Part shown: positions 39,318 through 48,740 of the stretch, piece after piece | Position numbering within the stretch: position 1 is the first letter of the stretch | How the letters are laid out: each line of letters opens with the position of its first letter | Assembly (NCBI RefSeq): GCF_004795255.1 | Contig: NZ_SSBQ01000002.1 | Coordinates: 4,184,001-4,248,000 of the forward strand | From: Streptomyces sp. RKND-216 | GTDB taxonomy: Bacteria > Actinomycetota > Actinomycetes > Streptomycetales > Streptomycetaceae | DNA: 64,000 nt | Direction of reading: 5' to 3' | Made by a program: the position numbers and the translations under genes | Notes under the pieces: model-generated | What the model saw: the letters and a program-made list of their open reading frames with translations, nothing else | What the model was told of the DNA's origin: nothing | The model's database searches: none

Positions 39318-41503
39318 TGGAGCGCCTCGCGCGGCTCGCGGCGGCGCACGGCGTCGCCACGTCCTACGAGCCCGCGCCGGGCACCGTGGTCGACGTGTCC
39401 GAGGACACCGTCGTCGCCGTACTGGCGGCACTCGGCGTCGACGCCACCACGCCCCGAGCCGTACGCGAGGCCCTCGCACTCCACGAGCAGGAAGCACGCC
39501 GCCTGCTCCCGCCCACCGTGGTGCTGCGCACCCCGTCCGGAGGCGGCAGCCTCCCCGACCTGCCCGACGGCACGGCGTTACGCGTCGACACCGACACCGG
39601 GCGGTCGCTGGACTGGGGGCGCGGCACCGTTCTCCCCCTCGGCGTCCACACCCTGCGCGCACAGGCCCCAGACGGCCGGGCGGCCCACGCCACCCTCCTC
39701 GTCGTGCCGGACCGGGTCCCGGCCCCCGCCGGCTGCTCCGGCCCCTCCGGCGCCGGCGGACGCCACGTCGGCCTGCTCACCCTCCTCCCCGCACTGCTCT
39801 CCGCCCGTTCCTGGGGCATCGGAGATCTCGGCGACCTCGCCGACCTCGCCTCCTGGGCCGGACGCACCCTCGGCGCCGGCTTCCTCCAGCTCGGCCCCCT
39901 GCACGCCGCCGTCCCCTGCGCGCCCACCGACCCCTCCCCGTACCGGCCCTCCTCCCGCCGCTTCCCCGACCCCGTGCACCTGCGCGTGGAGGCCGTGCCC
40001 GAGTTCGCCCAGCTGGACGGCTCCGCCCGGGACCGCGCCGGCACCCTCCTAGCCCGCGCCGCCGCCCTCCGCGAAGCCGTCCTCGACAAGGGCGCGTTCC
40101 TCGACCGCGACGCCTCCTGGGACCTCAAGCTGGAAGCCCTCCGCCTGATGCGGCAGGTGCCGCTCGGCCCCGGCCGCCGCGCCGCGTACGACGACTTCCT
40201 CGCCGCGCAGGGCCGCGCGCTGGAGGACCACGCCACCTGGTGCGCGCTCGCCGAACTGCACGGCCCCGACTGGCGCGCTTGGCCCGCCGGCCTCGACGAC
40301 CCTCGTTCCGCTCGCACCGTGCAGGCCCGCGCCGAGCACCGCGACCGCGTCGACCTCCACCGCTGGCTCGCCTGGCTCACCGACACCCAGCTCGCCCACG
40401 CCCAGCGCGCCGCACGGGACGCCGGGATGGCCGTCGGCCTGGTGCACGACCTCGCGATCGGCGTCCACCCGCATGGTGCGGACACCTGGTCGCAGCAGCA
40501 CGCCTTCGCGCGCGGCATGTCGATCGGCGCCCCGCCCGACGCGTTCAACGCCCACGGCCAGGACTGGGGCCTGCCGCCCTGGCGGCCCGACGCCCTCGCC
40601 GATTCCGGGTACGGCCCCTACCGCGAGGTCGTCGCCGGCCTGCTGCGGCACGCGGGCGCCGTGCGGATGGACCACGTCATGGGCCACTTCCGGCTCTGGT
40701 GGGTGCCGGAGGGGAGGCCGCCCACCGAGGGCGCCTACGTGCGGTACGACGCCGAGGCCATGCTCGGCGCCCTCGCTCTGGAGGCCCACCGGGCCGGTGC
40801 CGCGGTGATCGGCGAGGACCTCGGCACGGTCGAGGACGGCGTACGGGAGGAGCTGGCTTCCCGCGGCATCCTCGGCACTTCGGTGCTGTGGTTCGAACGC
40901 GACTGGGCCGCCGCGGACGAACGCGGGGCGGGCGCGGGTGCGACGCACGCGCGCGAGACGGAGGAGGACGACGCGGACCACGCGCCGCCGCCCCTGCCGC
41001 CGGAGGCGTGGCGCGCGGACTGCCTGGCGACCGTCACCACCCACGACCTGCCGCCCACCGCTTCCCGTCTGAGTGGCGGACACGTCGCCCTCCGGCACGG
41101 CCTCGGCCTGCTCGGCGGTCTGCTCGGCGACGCGGAGCACGCCGATGCCGCGGAGACGGAGGGCTGGTTGGCATGCTTCCGCGCGCTTGGGCTGCTCCCC
41201 GAGCACGGCCCCGACGACGGTCCCCGCGAAGCCGGCCTCCCGGACGCCGACGCTCCGGACGCCGCGCTGCTCGCGGCCCACCGTTTCCTCGCCCGCACCC
41301 CCGCCCGTATGGTCGGCGTGTGGCTGCCCGACACCGTCGGCGACCACCGTCCGCAGAACGTGCCCGGCACCTGCGACGCGTACCCGAACTGGCGGCTCCC
41401 GGTCTCCGACGCGGACGGCAGACCCGTCTCGCTGGAGACCCTCGCCGCCACTCCGCGGGTGCACGCCCTCTTCGCGGACCTGCGCGCCGCCCTCGCCCGG
41501 TGA
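39317..41503 (+). CDS. malQ: 4-alpha-glucanotransferase (amylomaltase)
   Basis: 728 residues from ATG 39317. GH77 features: an N-terminal actinobacterial extension of about 150 residues, then SWGIGDLGDLADLASWAG, DPSPYRPSSRRFPDP, VGLVHDLAIGVHPHGADTW, RMDHVMGHFRLWWVPEG (nucleophile Asp), VIGEDLGTV (acid/base Glu) and TVTTHDLPPTASRLSG (stabilising Asp). It transfers maltosyl units between alpha-1,4-glucans in maltodextrin and glycogen metabolism, and is cytosolic. A Glu/Asp-rich insertion at about 535-555 is unusual but lies outside the catalytic motifs. It is coupled to the preceding LTSE protein. Confidence 0.93.
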   Translation: MERLARLAAAHGVATSYEPAPGTVVDVSEDTVVAVLAALGVDATTPRAVREALALHEQEARRLLPPTVVLRTPSGGGSLPDLPDGTALRVDTDTGRSLDWGRGTVLPLGVHTLRAQAPDGRAAHATLLVVPDRVPAPAGCSGPSGAGGRHVGLLTLLPALLSARSWGIGDLGDLADLASWAGRTLGAGFLQLGPLHAAVPCAPTDPSPYRPSSRRFPDPVHLRVEAVPEFAQLDGSARDRAGTLLARAAALREAVLDKGAFLDRDASWDLKLEALRLMRQVPLGPGRRAAYDDFLAAQGRALEDHATWCALAELHGPDWRAWPAGLDDPRSARTVQARAEHRDRVDLHRWLAWLTDTQLAHAQRAARDAGMAVGLVHDLAIGVHPHGADTWSQQHAFARGMSIGAPPDAFNAHGQDWGLPPWRPDALADSGYGPYREVVAGLLRHAGAVRMDHVMGHFRLWWVPEGRPPTEGAYVRYDAEAMLGALALEAHRAGAAVIGEDLGTVEDGVREELASRGILGTSVLWFERDWAAADERGAGAGATHARETEEDDADHAPPPLPPEAWRADCLATVTTHDLPPTASRLSGGHVALRHGLGLLGGLLGDAEHADAAETEGWLACFRALGLLPEHGPDDGPREAGLPDADAPDAALLAAHRFLARTPARMVGVWLPDTVGDHRPQNVPGTCDAYPNWRLPVSDADGRPVSLETLAATPRVHALFADLRAALAR

Positions 41504-41549
41504 CCGGCCCGACAGCAACAGCCCGAACAGAACGCGAGGAACCGAACGC

Positions 41550-42350
41550 ATGTCGCTCACCCTCCCCGGCGGGCCGCTGGCGCGGCGGTCTCCCGACACC
41601 GTCAACTACCGCGTCGACGGCCCCGCCCACCGCCTCTTCCAGCACCCCTTTCCCCGCCGCGTCCGCGCCCACTTCGGCGGCCGTACGGTCCTGGACAGCG
41701 TGCGCGGCGCCCTGCTGCACGAGACCGGCCTTCCGCCGCAGTTGTACGTGCCCCGTGAGGACGTCGACGACAGCCTGCTGACCGCGACCGACCACCGCAC
41801 GCACTGCCCGTTCAAGGGCGACGCGCGCTACTTCTCGCTGGCGGCAGGGGACCGCACCGCCGAGAACGCCTTGTGGCACTACCCCGACCCGCTGCCCGAG
41901 GCCCGCTGGCTCGCCGGGCTGGTCGCTCCCTACTTCGCCCGCATGGACGCCTGGTTCGACGAGGACGAGGAGATCCACGGCCACCTCCGCGACCCCTACC
42001 ACCGCGTCGACGTCCGCCCCACCTCCCGCGACGTGCGGGTCGTCGCGGGAGGGGTGGAGATCGCTGCCACCCGGCACGCGATGCTGCTGTCCGAGACGGG
42101 CCTGCCCAACCGCTACTACGTGCCGCGGCGTGACGTCCGCGTGGACCACCTCGAGCCGAGCGCGACGCACACGGTCTGCCCGTACAAGGGCCGCGCCTCC
42201 TACCGCTCGCTCCGCGTCGGCCCTCTCTCCCTGCCCGACACGGCGTTCTGGTACCCGGAACCGCTCCAGGACGCGGTCCGCGTCGCGGACCACCTCTGCT
42301 TCCACGGCGAGGGCGTCGAGACCCGCGTCGACGGCGAGGTGGCGGGATGA
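41550..42350 (+). CDS. Tandem DUF427 protein
   Basis: 266 residues from ATG 41550. Two similar DUF427-like halves are visible. Each has the pattern ETGLP..YYVPR.DV followed by CP.KG.A.Y.SL (first: LLHETGLPPQLYVPREDV and CPFKGDARYFSL; second: LLSETGLPNRYYVPRRDV and CPYKGRASYRSL). No signal peptide or membrane helix. The compact beta fold has no agreed biochemical role. It is 47 nt downstream of malQ. Confidence 0.87.
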   Translation: MSLTLPGGPLARRSPDTVNYRVDGPAHRLFQHPFPRRVRAHFGGRTVLDSVRGALLHETGLPPQLYVPREDVDDSLLTATDHRTHCPFKGDARYFSLAAGDRTAENALWHYPDPLPEARWLAGLVAPYFARMDAWFDEDEEIHGHLRDPYHRVDVRPTSRDVRVVAGGVEIAATRHAMLLSETGLPNRYYVPRRDVRVDHLEPSATHTVCPYKGRASYRSLRVGPLSLPDTAFWYPEPLQDAVRVADHLCFHGEGVETRVDGEVAG

Positions 42351-42397
42351 GTGACCCCGGTCGCGCGCCGTGCCGGGGCATTGGTTACCTTCGAAGC

Positions 42398-42646
42398 GTG
42401 AAGACGAATGCTAAGACGAAGGCCCTGCGCGCCGGCACCCTCACCGCCGGGACCGCGGCCCTCACGGCTCTGCTGACCTCCCCCGCCTTCGCCCTCGTCC
42501 GCGACGACGGCGACGACCCGGGCCCCGGCCTGAGCATCATCGAGACCCTGGGCCTCTTCGTCGTCGCCCCCGTCGCGCTCTTCCTGGTCATCGCCGCCCT
42601 GGTCATGGTCGGCGACCGGCCCGCCAAGCAGTCTCCCCAGGACTGA
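42398..42646 (+). CDS. Small secreted/membrane protein
   Basis: 82 residues from GTG 42398. An N-terminal signal-like segment (LRAGTLTAGTAALTALLTSPAFA) is followed by an acidic patch and one transmembrane helix (LGLFVVAPVALFLVIAALVMV), then a short polar tail. I prefer GTG 42398 over ATG 42347 because TACCTT, a good -10 element, ends about 8 nt before it and no ribosome site is present; this suggests a leaderless mRNA. Function unknown. Confidence 0.68.
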   Translation: MKTNAKTKALRAGTLTAGTAALTALLTSPAFALVRDDGDDPGPGLSIIETLGLFVVAPVALFLVIAALVMVGDRPAKQSPQD

Positions 42647-42723
42647 CACCGGCGCGACGACCCCGACGCACCCCGTTCTGACATCGTTTTCGCGAGAGGG
42701 CGATATCGAACGGGGTGGTGCGC

Positions 42724-42932
42724 GTGTCCCGCACAGTCATCGACATCGACGACAGGCTGCTCGCCGAAGCCGCCGGAATACTCGGCACGGTGAACGCCGT
42801 CTGGCAGATGTGGTGAATCGTCGCAAGCGCCAGGCGTTCTTCGACCGGCTCGACGCAGGCCTCCTCCCCGATCTCACCGGTCCCATCGAGCCCGGTGAGG
42901 ACGACGCAGGGGCGGAGCACCCGGCAGCGTGA
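42724..42932 (+). pseudogene. Decayed vapB antitoxin
   Basis: It starts GTG 42724 with SRTVIDIDDRLLAEAAGILGT, the standard VapB N-terminus. After TVNAVWQMW a TGA closes this frame, while the expected C-terminus VVNRRKRQAFFDRLDAGLLPDL continues in another frame to a TGA at 42930-42932. At least one indel, and probably a short deletion around the AALREV segment, disrupts it. Its final stop overlaps the vapC start as GTGA, so the original operon layout survives. Confidence 0.8.
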
Positions 42933-43274
42933 CCGAGCGTCACCTCATCGGCAAGTCGGCCTTCGCCCGCTGGGGAGAGCCGGCAGTCCGCGCCGTGATC
43001 CGACCCCTCCACGACGCCGGACTCCTGGCCGTCTGCGGCGCTGTGGAACTGGCTTCCCACTCCCGACGAAGCGTGGGACCGGGTCCTCGACGTGCGGCAG
43101 CGGCTGATCGACACCGGGAACCGTCGAGCCGTGTCCCTCCCGGACCTGGTGATCGCCGCGACAGCCGAACGCCACGGCGCCGTCGTCCTCCACTACGACG
43201 GCGACTACGACATGTTCGCGGTCGTCACCGGTCAGCCCACGCGCTGGGTGGTCCCGCGCGGCACAGCCGACTGA
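42929..43274 (+). pseudogene. Decayed vapC PIN-domain toxin
   Basis: GTG 42929 opens VTERHLIGKSAFARWGEPAVRAVIRPLHDAGLLAVCGAVELA, the PIN N-terminus. The usual first metal-ligand Asp (LIDKSA) has become Gly. About 40-50 expected residues are then missing, with a frame change, before WLPTPDEAWDRVLDVRQRL and LPDLVIAATAERHGAVVLHYDGDYDMFAVVTGQP, ending at a TGA at 43272-43274. Loss of the ligand, the internal deletion and the frameshift together make activity very unlikely. Confidence 0.8.
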
Positions 43275-43332
43275 CGTCGCCGTCGCCACCTGTGGGTTGC
43301 GGTCGACGGAACGGCACCGGGTTTTCGGACCC

Positions 43333-43352
43333 GACACCCTGGCTCGGGTGTC
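43333..43352. terminator. Candidate hairpin between vapC remnant and VOC gene
   Basis: GACACCC-TGGCTC-GGGTGTC forms a 7-bp stem in the gap between convergent genes. Confidence 0.45.
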
Positions 43353-43408
43353 CCGCGCGCTCTGCCGCCGCCGAGGGGAGCGGCGCGCTGCGAGACCACG
43401 GGTCTGGC

Positions 43409-43759
43409 TCACGCGACCGGGTTCTCGAGGAGCGTGATGCGGTTGCCGTCGGGGTCGTGCAGCGCGGCGAAGCGCACCGTTCCACCGCCACCCGACTGCA
43501 CGGGCCCTGCGGCGAGGCCCCGCGCGGCGAGCTCCGCCAGGGCCTCGTCCAGGTCGGCGACCGTCAGATTGAGCAGGGTCGATCCGGCGTGCTCCGGGGA
43601 CTCGAAGACCTGCACCCACCCGTCGGGGGTGAGGTGCCAGTCGGCCAGGCTCGGCATCGGCCGGGTGTCGGCGGGCCTGCCGATCAGGCGCTCGTACCAG
43701 AGCACGGAGGTCTCGACGTCGCGTACCGGGGCGACCGCGAGGACGTGGGAGACGTGCAT
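43409..43759 (-). CDS. VOC-family (glyoxalase-like) protein
   Basis: 116 residues from ATG 43759. A single VOC domain: HVLAVAPVRDVETSVLWYERLIG, GWVQVFESPEHAGSTLLNLTVADLDEALAELAARGLAAGP and FAALHDPDGNRITLLE. Its His/Glu metal positions are not all present, so substrate and metal use are unclear. The extra N-terminal residues of the open frame are outside the fold. Confidence 0.83.
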   Translation of the reverse strand: MHVSHVLAVAPVRDVETSVLWYERLIGRPADTRPMPSLADWHLTPDGWVQVFESPEHAGSTLLNLTVADLDEALAELAARGLAAGPVQSGGGGTVRFAALHDPDGNRITLLENPVA

Positions 43760-43988
43760 GGCGGGTGCTTCCTTCCCTGGGGCGTGGGCGGGCCGGTACA
43801 CAGAGAGACGATTCTCCCGCCGCAATCTCATCGCGGGCAGCGGATTCGGCCTGCAGGGCATGACGACGGGCCGCGCGGTCACAGGCCCGCTGCGCAGATG
43901 TCAGCCCGTCGCGGCGGACAGACAGCTGCCTCGCCGACGGGTCCCCTGCTCGCGCTGAGTCAGGTGTGCCGCGAGTGGGCCCTCCACT

Positions 43989-44019
43989 CGCCCCCGGCCG
44001 CGGGAAGCGGCCGGGGGCG
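43989..44019 (-). terminator. Terminator after pepN (first copy)
   Basis: A perfect 13-bp GC stem (43989-44001 and 44007-44019) with loop GGGAA lies 20 nt past the stop codon. No U-run. Confidence 0.75.
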
Positions 44020-44038
44020 GGCGGGTGGGACGGGACCG

Positions 44039-46630
44039 TCAGCGGGGCGCGGCGGCCGCGTCGGCGGACTGCGCGCCGAGGGCGCGGGAGACCCCCGCGC
44101 GGGATTCCGTGACCAGGCGGCGCAGCGCCGCCGTCGGGGCCGCGTCGGCGAGCCAGCGGTCCGTTGCCTCCAGCGTGGTGGGGGAGACCTGCACCGTCGG
44201 GTAGAGGCCGATGGCGATCTGCTGGGCCATCTCGTGGCTGCGCGATTCCCACACGCCCTTGAGCGAGGTGAAGTACTTCTCCGCGTACGGCTCCAGCAGC
44301 TCGCGCTGGTCGGTCTGGACGAAGCCGGAGATCACGGCCTCCTGCACCGCGTTCGGCAGCGTGTCCGACTCGACGACCGAGGCCCACGCGGCGGCCTTGG
44401 CCTCCGGGGTGGGCAGTGCGGCGCGGGCGGTGGCGGCGTGCTGCTCGCCCGCCGAGGTGGCGTCGCGGCGCAGCTCCGCCTCGATTGCCGCCTCGTCGGC
44501 GCGGCCCATGGCCGCGAGCCGCTGGAGCAGCGTCCAGCGCAGCTCGGTGTCGACCGCCAGGCCGTCCACGGAGGCGGTGCCGTCGAGCAGGCCTGCCAGC
44601 AGGTCGAGCTGCTCGTCGGTGCGGGCGACGGAGGCCAGCGCACGCGCCCACGCGAGCTGGTGGTCGCTGCCGGCGTCGGCAGCCCGCAGGTGCTCCAGGG
44701 CGGCGTTCGCCCAGCGCCGCAGCCCGGCCTCGCGCCACTCGGGGGCGGCGTACAGGTCGAGGGCGAGCTTGAGCTGGCGGTGCAGCGACTGCACCACGCC
44801 GATGTCGGACTCCCGGCCGATGCCGGACAGCACCAGCTCCAGGTAGTCGCGGGTGGCCAGCTCGCCGTCCCGCGTCATGTCCCAGGCCGCCGACCAGCAC
44901 AGCGCGCGCGGCAGGGACTCGGTGAACGAGGCGAGGTGCCGGGTGACGGTGGCCAGCGACTCGTCGTCGAGGCGGACCTTGGCGTACGAGAGGTCGTCGT
45001 CGTTGAGCAGTACGACCGCAGGACGCGGCCGGCCGGTCAGCTCGGCGACCTGCGTCAGCTCGCCGGTGACGTCCAGCTCGATCCGGTCGGTGCGCACCAG
45101 GCGCTCGCCGTCGCCGGTGGACTCCAGGTCGTAGAGGCCGACGGCGATGCGGTGCGGCCGCAGCGTCGGCTCACCGGTGGCGCCCTCGGGCAGGGCCGGC
45201 GCCTCCTGGCGGACGGCGAAGGAGGTGATGTTCCCCGCCCCGTCCACGTCGATCACCGGGCGGAGGATGTTGATGCCCGCGGTCTCCAGCCACGCCTTCG
45301 ACCACGCCTTCAGGTCGCGCCCGGAGGTCTCCTCCAGAGCGGTCAGCAGGTCGGTGAGCCGGGTGTTGCCCCACGCGTGGCGCTTGAAGTACGCCTGCAC
45401 GCCGCGGAAGAACTCGTCCCGCCCGACGTAGGCGACGAGCTGCTTGAGCACCGAGGCGCCCTTGGCGTACGTGATCCCGTCGAAGTTGACCAGCACGTCG
45501 TCCAGGTCGCGGATCTCGGCCATGATCGGGTGCGTGGACGGGAGCTGGTCCTGCCGGTACGCCCAGGTCTTCATCTGATTGGCGAACGAGGTCCAGGCGT
45601 GCGGCCAGCGGCTGCCGGGCGCGTGCGCGAGGCAGGCGACGGAGGTGTAGGTGGCGAACGACTCGTTCAGCCACAGGTCGTTCCACCACTCCATGGTGAC
45701 CAGGTCGCCGAACCACATGTGCGCCAGCTCGTGCAGGATCGTCTCCGCCCGCACCTCGTACGCGGCGTCCGTCACCTTGGAACGGAAGACGTACTGGTCG
45801 CGGATGGTCACCGCGCCCGCGTTCTCCATCGCGCCCGCGTTGAACTCCGGGACGAACAGCTGGTCGTACTTCGCGAAGGGGTAGGGGTGGTCGAACTGCT
45901 CCTGGAACCAGTCGAAGCCCTGCCGGGTGACTTCGAAGATCGCGTCCGCGTCCAGGTGTTCGGCCAGCGACGGCCGGCAGTAGAGGCCCAGCGGCACGCT
46001 CCGCCCGTCGCCCTCCCAGGTGCTGTGCACCGCGTGGTAAGGGCCGACGATCAGCGCGGTGATGTACGAGGAGATGCGCGGCGTCGGCTCGAAGCGCCAC
46101 ACGGTGCCGGCTTCGCCCTCCGGCTTCGGCGTCGGTGAGTTGGAGATCACCGTCCAGCCTTCCGGAGCGGTGACCGTGAAGGAGAAGACGGCCTTCAGGT
46201 CGGGCTGCTCGAAGGAGGCGAAGACCCGCCGCGCGTCCGGCACCTCGAACTGGGTGTAGAGGTAGGCCTGTTCGTCGACCGGGTCGACGAAACGGTGCAG
46301 GCCCTCACCGGTGTTGGTGTACGCGCAGTCGGCCACCACCCGCAGCTCGTTGCGGCCGGGGGTCACGCCCTCCAGGGCGATCCGGGAGTCCGCGAAGACC
46401 TTCGCGGGATCCAGGGCGGTCCCGTTCAGCACGACCTCGTGCACGGTCGGCGCGACGAGGTCGATGAAGGTGCCGCCCGCTTCGGCGGCGTCGAACCGCA
46501 CGGTGGTCTCCGACCGGAAGGTCCCGCCCTGCTGGGCGCCGCTCAGGTCGAGCTCGATCTCGTACGCGTCCACGGTCAGCAGCCGCGCCCGCTCCTGCGC
46601 TTCGGCGCGGGTCAGGTTCGTCCCAGGCAC
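44039..46630 (-). CDS. pepN: Aminopeptidase N (M1 family), copy 1
   Basis: 863 residues from GTG 46630 (MPGTNLTRAEAQERARLLTVDAYEIELDL). I chose it over GTG 46639 because its GAGGGAG site is 8 nt away and because the paralogue at 53855 starts with the same PGxNLTR sequence. M1 features: GAMENAG exopeptidase motif, the zinc motif HELAHMWFGDLVTMEWWNDLWLNE, and YVGRD/ETSGRDL in the C-terminal helical domain. It is a cytosolic zinc aminopeptidase that removes N-terminal residues from peptides. It is divergent from the phosphoesterase gene. Confidence 0.94.
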   Translation of the reverse strand: MPGTNLTRAEAQERARLLTVDAYEIELDLSGAQQGGTFRSETTVRFDAAEAGGTFIDLVAPTVHEVVLNGTALDPAKVFADSRIALEGVTPGRNELRVVADCAYTNTGEGLHRFVDPVDEQAYLYTQFEVPDARRVFASFEQPDLKAVFSFTVTAPEGWTVISNSPTPKPEGEAGTVWRFEPTPRISSYITALIVGPYHAVHSTWEGDGRSVPLGLYCRPSLAEHLDADAIFEVTRQGFDWFQEQFDHPYPFAKYDQLFVPEFNAGAMENAGAVTIRDQYVFRSKVTDAAYEVRAETILHELAHMWFGDLVTMEWWNDLWLNESFATYTSVACLAHAPGSRWPHAWTSFANQMKTWAYRQDQLPSTHPIMAEIRDLDDVLVNFDGITYAKGASVLKQLVAYVGRDEFFRGVQAYFKRHAWGNTRLTDLLTALEETSGRDLKAWSKAWLETAGINILRPVIDVDGAGNITSFAVRQEAPALPEGATGEPTLRPHRIAVGLYDLESTGDGERLVRTDRIELDVTGELTQVAELTGRPRPAVVLLNDDDLSYAKVRLDDESLATVTRHLASFTESLPRALCWSAAWDMTRDGELATRDYLELVLSGIGRESDIGVVQSLHRQLKLALDLYAAPEWREAGLRRWANAALEHLRAADAGSDHQLAWARALASVARTDEQLDLLAGLLDGTASVDGLAVDTELRWTLLQRLAAMGRADEAAIEAELRRDATSAGEQHAATARAALPTPEAKAAAWASVVESDTLPNAVQEAVISGFVQTDQRELLEPYAEKYFTSLKGVWESRSHEMAQQIAIGLYPTVQVSPTTLEATDRWLADAAPTAALRRLVTESRAGVSRALGAQSADAAAAPR

Positions 46631-46939
46631 TTCGGTCACTCCCTCTTCGTCAACGGTCCCGCCATCCTTCCATGCGGCGAAGACCGCATGCCGTTCATAT
46701 CTCCCGCAGTCTCTGGCCGGAGGGCTTCCCGGCCGGGACGCCGGGCGCGGGGCGGGCCGCGCGGCCTGGCCCGCGCCCGGCGCGGCGGTGATCCATGCCG
46801 TGCGATCGGCGTCGGGCGTTCCGGGCCCGTTCAGGCGGCCGCCACTCCCGCTGAGCAGCATCCGCAGGGGACCCTCCGGCGGCCCCTGACCAGCGCCTCG
46901 ACCGGCGCTCCTCCGTACTGCGACCCCGGGAGAGACCGC
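46631..46939. other. Divergent promoter region (pepN / phosphoesterase)
   Basis: 309 nt without a supported gene. It includes a GC inverted repeat near 46717-46737 of uncertain meaning. Promoters for both flanking genes are expected here. Confidence 0.45.
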
Positions 46940-48622
46940 ATGACCCGCACACGGCCGCACCGCCCCGGCACCGACCGCCGTACCCTGCTCGCCGCGCTCG
47001 GCGCCACCGGTGTCGCCGCCGGCCTGGGCACCGCCCTCGGCGCGGGCGGCGGGACGGCGAACGGTTCGCCCGCCGTCCCGCCGCAGGCGCGCCCCGCCCG
47101 GCCCGCCGCCGCAGCACCGTCGGCACCGGCGCCCTCCACCCTGGCCACCGCGGCCGCCCCGCAGGGCACGGGCACCTACCGGCGGCTCGCCGCGGGCCCG
47201 GGCTGGGGCCGCGTCGTCCGCGAGGACCTCGCCGCGGCCCGCCGTACCCGCGCGGAACGGCGCACGGTGCTGGCGTCGTGCGTGCAGCTGACCGACCTGC
47301 ACGTGGTCGACGTGCAGCATCCGCTGCGCAGCGAGTACCTCCGCTTCGCCGGGACCAAGGGCTGGCGCCCGCAGGAGGCGCTCTCCGTCGCGGGAGTGGT
47401 CTCCCTGATCGAGCAGGTCAACGCGCTGGACGGCGGCCCGGCGACGGGCGCCCCGCTCGACTTCGTGATGACCACCGGCGACAACACCGACAACAACTGC
47501 ACCGCCGAACTGGAGTGGTTCCTCACCGCCATGAGCGGCGGTCGCGTCACCCCGGACACCGGCGACCCGGCGGGCTACGAGGGCGTGCAGGACAGCGGAC
47601 TTCCGGTGTACTGGCACCCGGAGTCCGGGCGGCGCGATGGGTACAAGGACCTCGGCTTCCCGCGCCTGGACGGCTATCTGGAGGCCGTCCGCCGCCCGGT
47701 GCGCAGCCCCGGCCTCGCCGTCCCCTGGTACGGCACCGTGGGCAACCACGACGTGCTGCCCGGCGGCTGCTACGCGAACGGCGACGACTTCCTCACCGAG
47801 TTCGCCGTCGGCGACCGGAAGCTCTTCTCCCTGCCGCCGGATCAGGCGGCGGAGCTGCACCGGCGCATCCGTGAAGGGCTGGACCCGGACGGCGAGCTGT
47901 TCAAGGAACTGCTGCGCGCCCACGCCCGGGACATGCGCACCGTCACGCCCGACCCGCGCCGGGCGCCGTACACACCGGCCGACTACGTCCGTGCCCACCT
48001 GGACCCGCGCTTCACCGGTCCCGGACCGGCCGGGCACGGTTACAGCGAGGCGAACCTCGCCGAGGACCGGCTCTACTACAGCTTCCGCATCGCCGACGGT
48101 GTGCTGGGCGTCAGCCTCGACACCACCCGGCGCGGCGGCCACTACACCGGCGCCGTCGACCGCACGCAACTGCGCTGGCTGGGGCGGACGTTGCGGGAGC
48201 ACCGCGACGACCGGGTGCTGGTCTTCAGCCACCACACCTCCCGCACGACGCCCGAGGGCGGGGACGAACTGGTCGCGCTGCTGCGCCGCAACCCGCAGGT
48301 CGTGGCCTGGGTCAACGGCCACAGCCACCGCAACGAGATCACCCCGCACGGCACCTTCTGGGAGGTCTCCACCGCCTCGCACGTCGACTTCCCGCAGCTC
48401 GCACGGACGATCGAGCTGACCGACAACGGGGACGGCACCCTGTCGCTGTTCACCACGCTGATCGAGTCCGCGGCCCCGCACGGCGTCGAGTACGGCGACC
48501 TGAGCCGGAGCGGCCTCGCCTCCCTCTACCGGGAGCTGGCGTTCAACGCGCCGGGGCGCCGTACGACGCTGGCCGGGGAGCCGGGGGACCGCAACACGGA
48601 GCTGCTGCTGCCCCGGACCTGA
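46940..48622 (+). CDS. Tat-exported metallophosphoesterase
   Basis: 560 residues from ATG 46940, with GGGAGAG 6-12 nt upstream. The N-terminal twin-arginine signal (TDRRTLLAALGATGVAAGLGTALG) is followed by an Ala/Pro-rich stretch. A calcineurin-like phosphoesterase domain has the five metal motifs in order: QLTDLHVVD, TTGDNTDNN, TVGNHD, VFSHHTSR and NGHSHRNE. It resembles the TIGR03767-type actinobacterial group. It should be an extracytoplasmic dinuclear-metal phosphohydrolase of unknown substrate. Full-length and intact. Confidence 0.87.
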   Translation: MTRTRPHRPGTDRRTLLAALGATGVAAGLGTALGAGGGTANGSPAVPPQARPARPAAAAPSAPAPSTLATAAAPQGTGTYRRLAAGPGWGRVVREDLAAARRTRAERRTVLASCVQLTDLHVVDVQHPLRSEYLRFAGTKGWRPQEALSVAGVVSLIEQVNALDGGPATGAPLDFVMTTGDNTDNNCTAELEWFLTAMSGGRVTPDTGDPAGYEGVQDSGLPVYWHPESGRRDGYKDLGFPRLDGYLEAVRRPVRSPGLAVPWYGTVGNHDVLPGGCYANGDDFLTEFAVGDRKLFSLPPDQAAELHRRIREGLDPDGELFKELLRAHARDMRTVTPDPRRAPYTPADYVRAHLDPRFTGPGPAGHGYSEANLAEDRLYYSFRIADGVLGVSLDTTRRGGHYTGAVDRTQLRWLGRTLREHRDDRVLVFSHHTSRTTPEGGDELVALLRRNPQVVAWVNGHSHRNEITPHGTFWEVSTASHVDFPQLARTIELTDNGDGTLSLFTTLIESAAPHGVEYGDLSRSGLASLYRELAFNAPGRRTTLAGEPGDRNTELLLPRT

Positions 48623-48740
48623 CCCGGACGCCACCCCCGTGCGCGACGAGGGTGACGGGCGTGACGAAGGTGTGCGGATACCGGGCACGGACCGCGTGCG
48701 ACGGCGGCGGGACGCGCAAGATCGTCTAACGTCGGCGCCG

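Noticed and set aside
35367..39662. 1431-residue minus-strand version of the GH84 protein
   Set aside because: The ribosome site and signal peptide place the start at 38648. The upstream part crosses the malQ region on the opposite strand.
42347..42646. ATG 42347 as the start of the small membrane protein
   Set aside because: It adds 17 residues ahead of a good signal-like segment. A -10 element directly before GTG 42398 fits better, though the longer form is not excluded.
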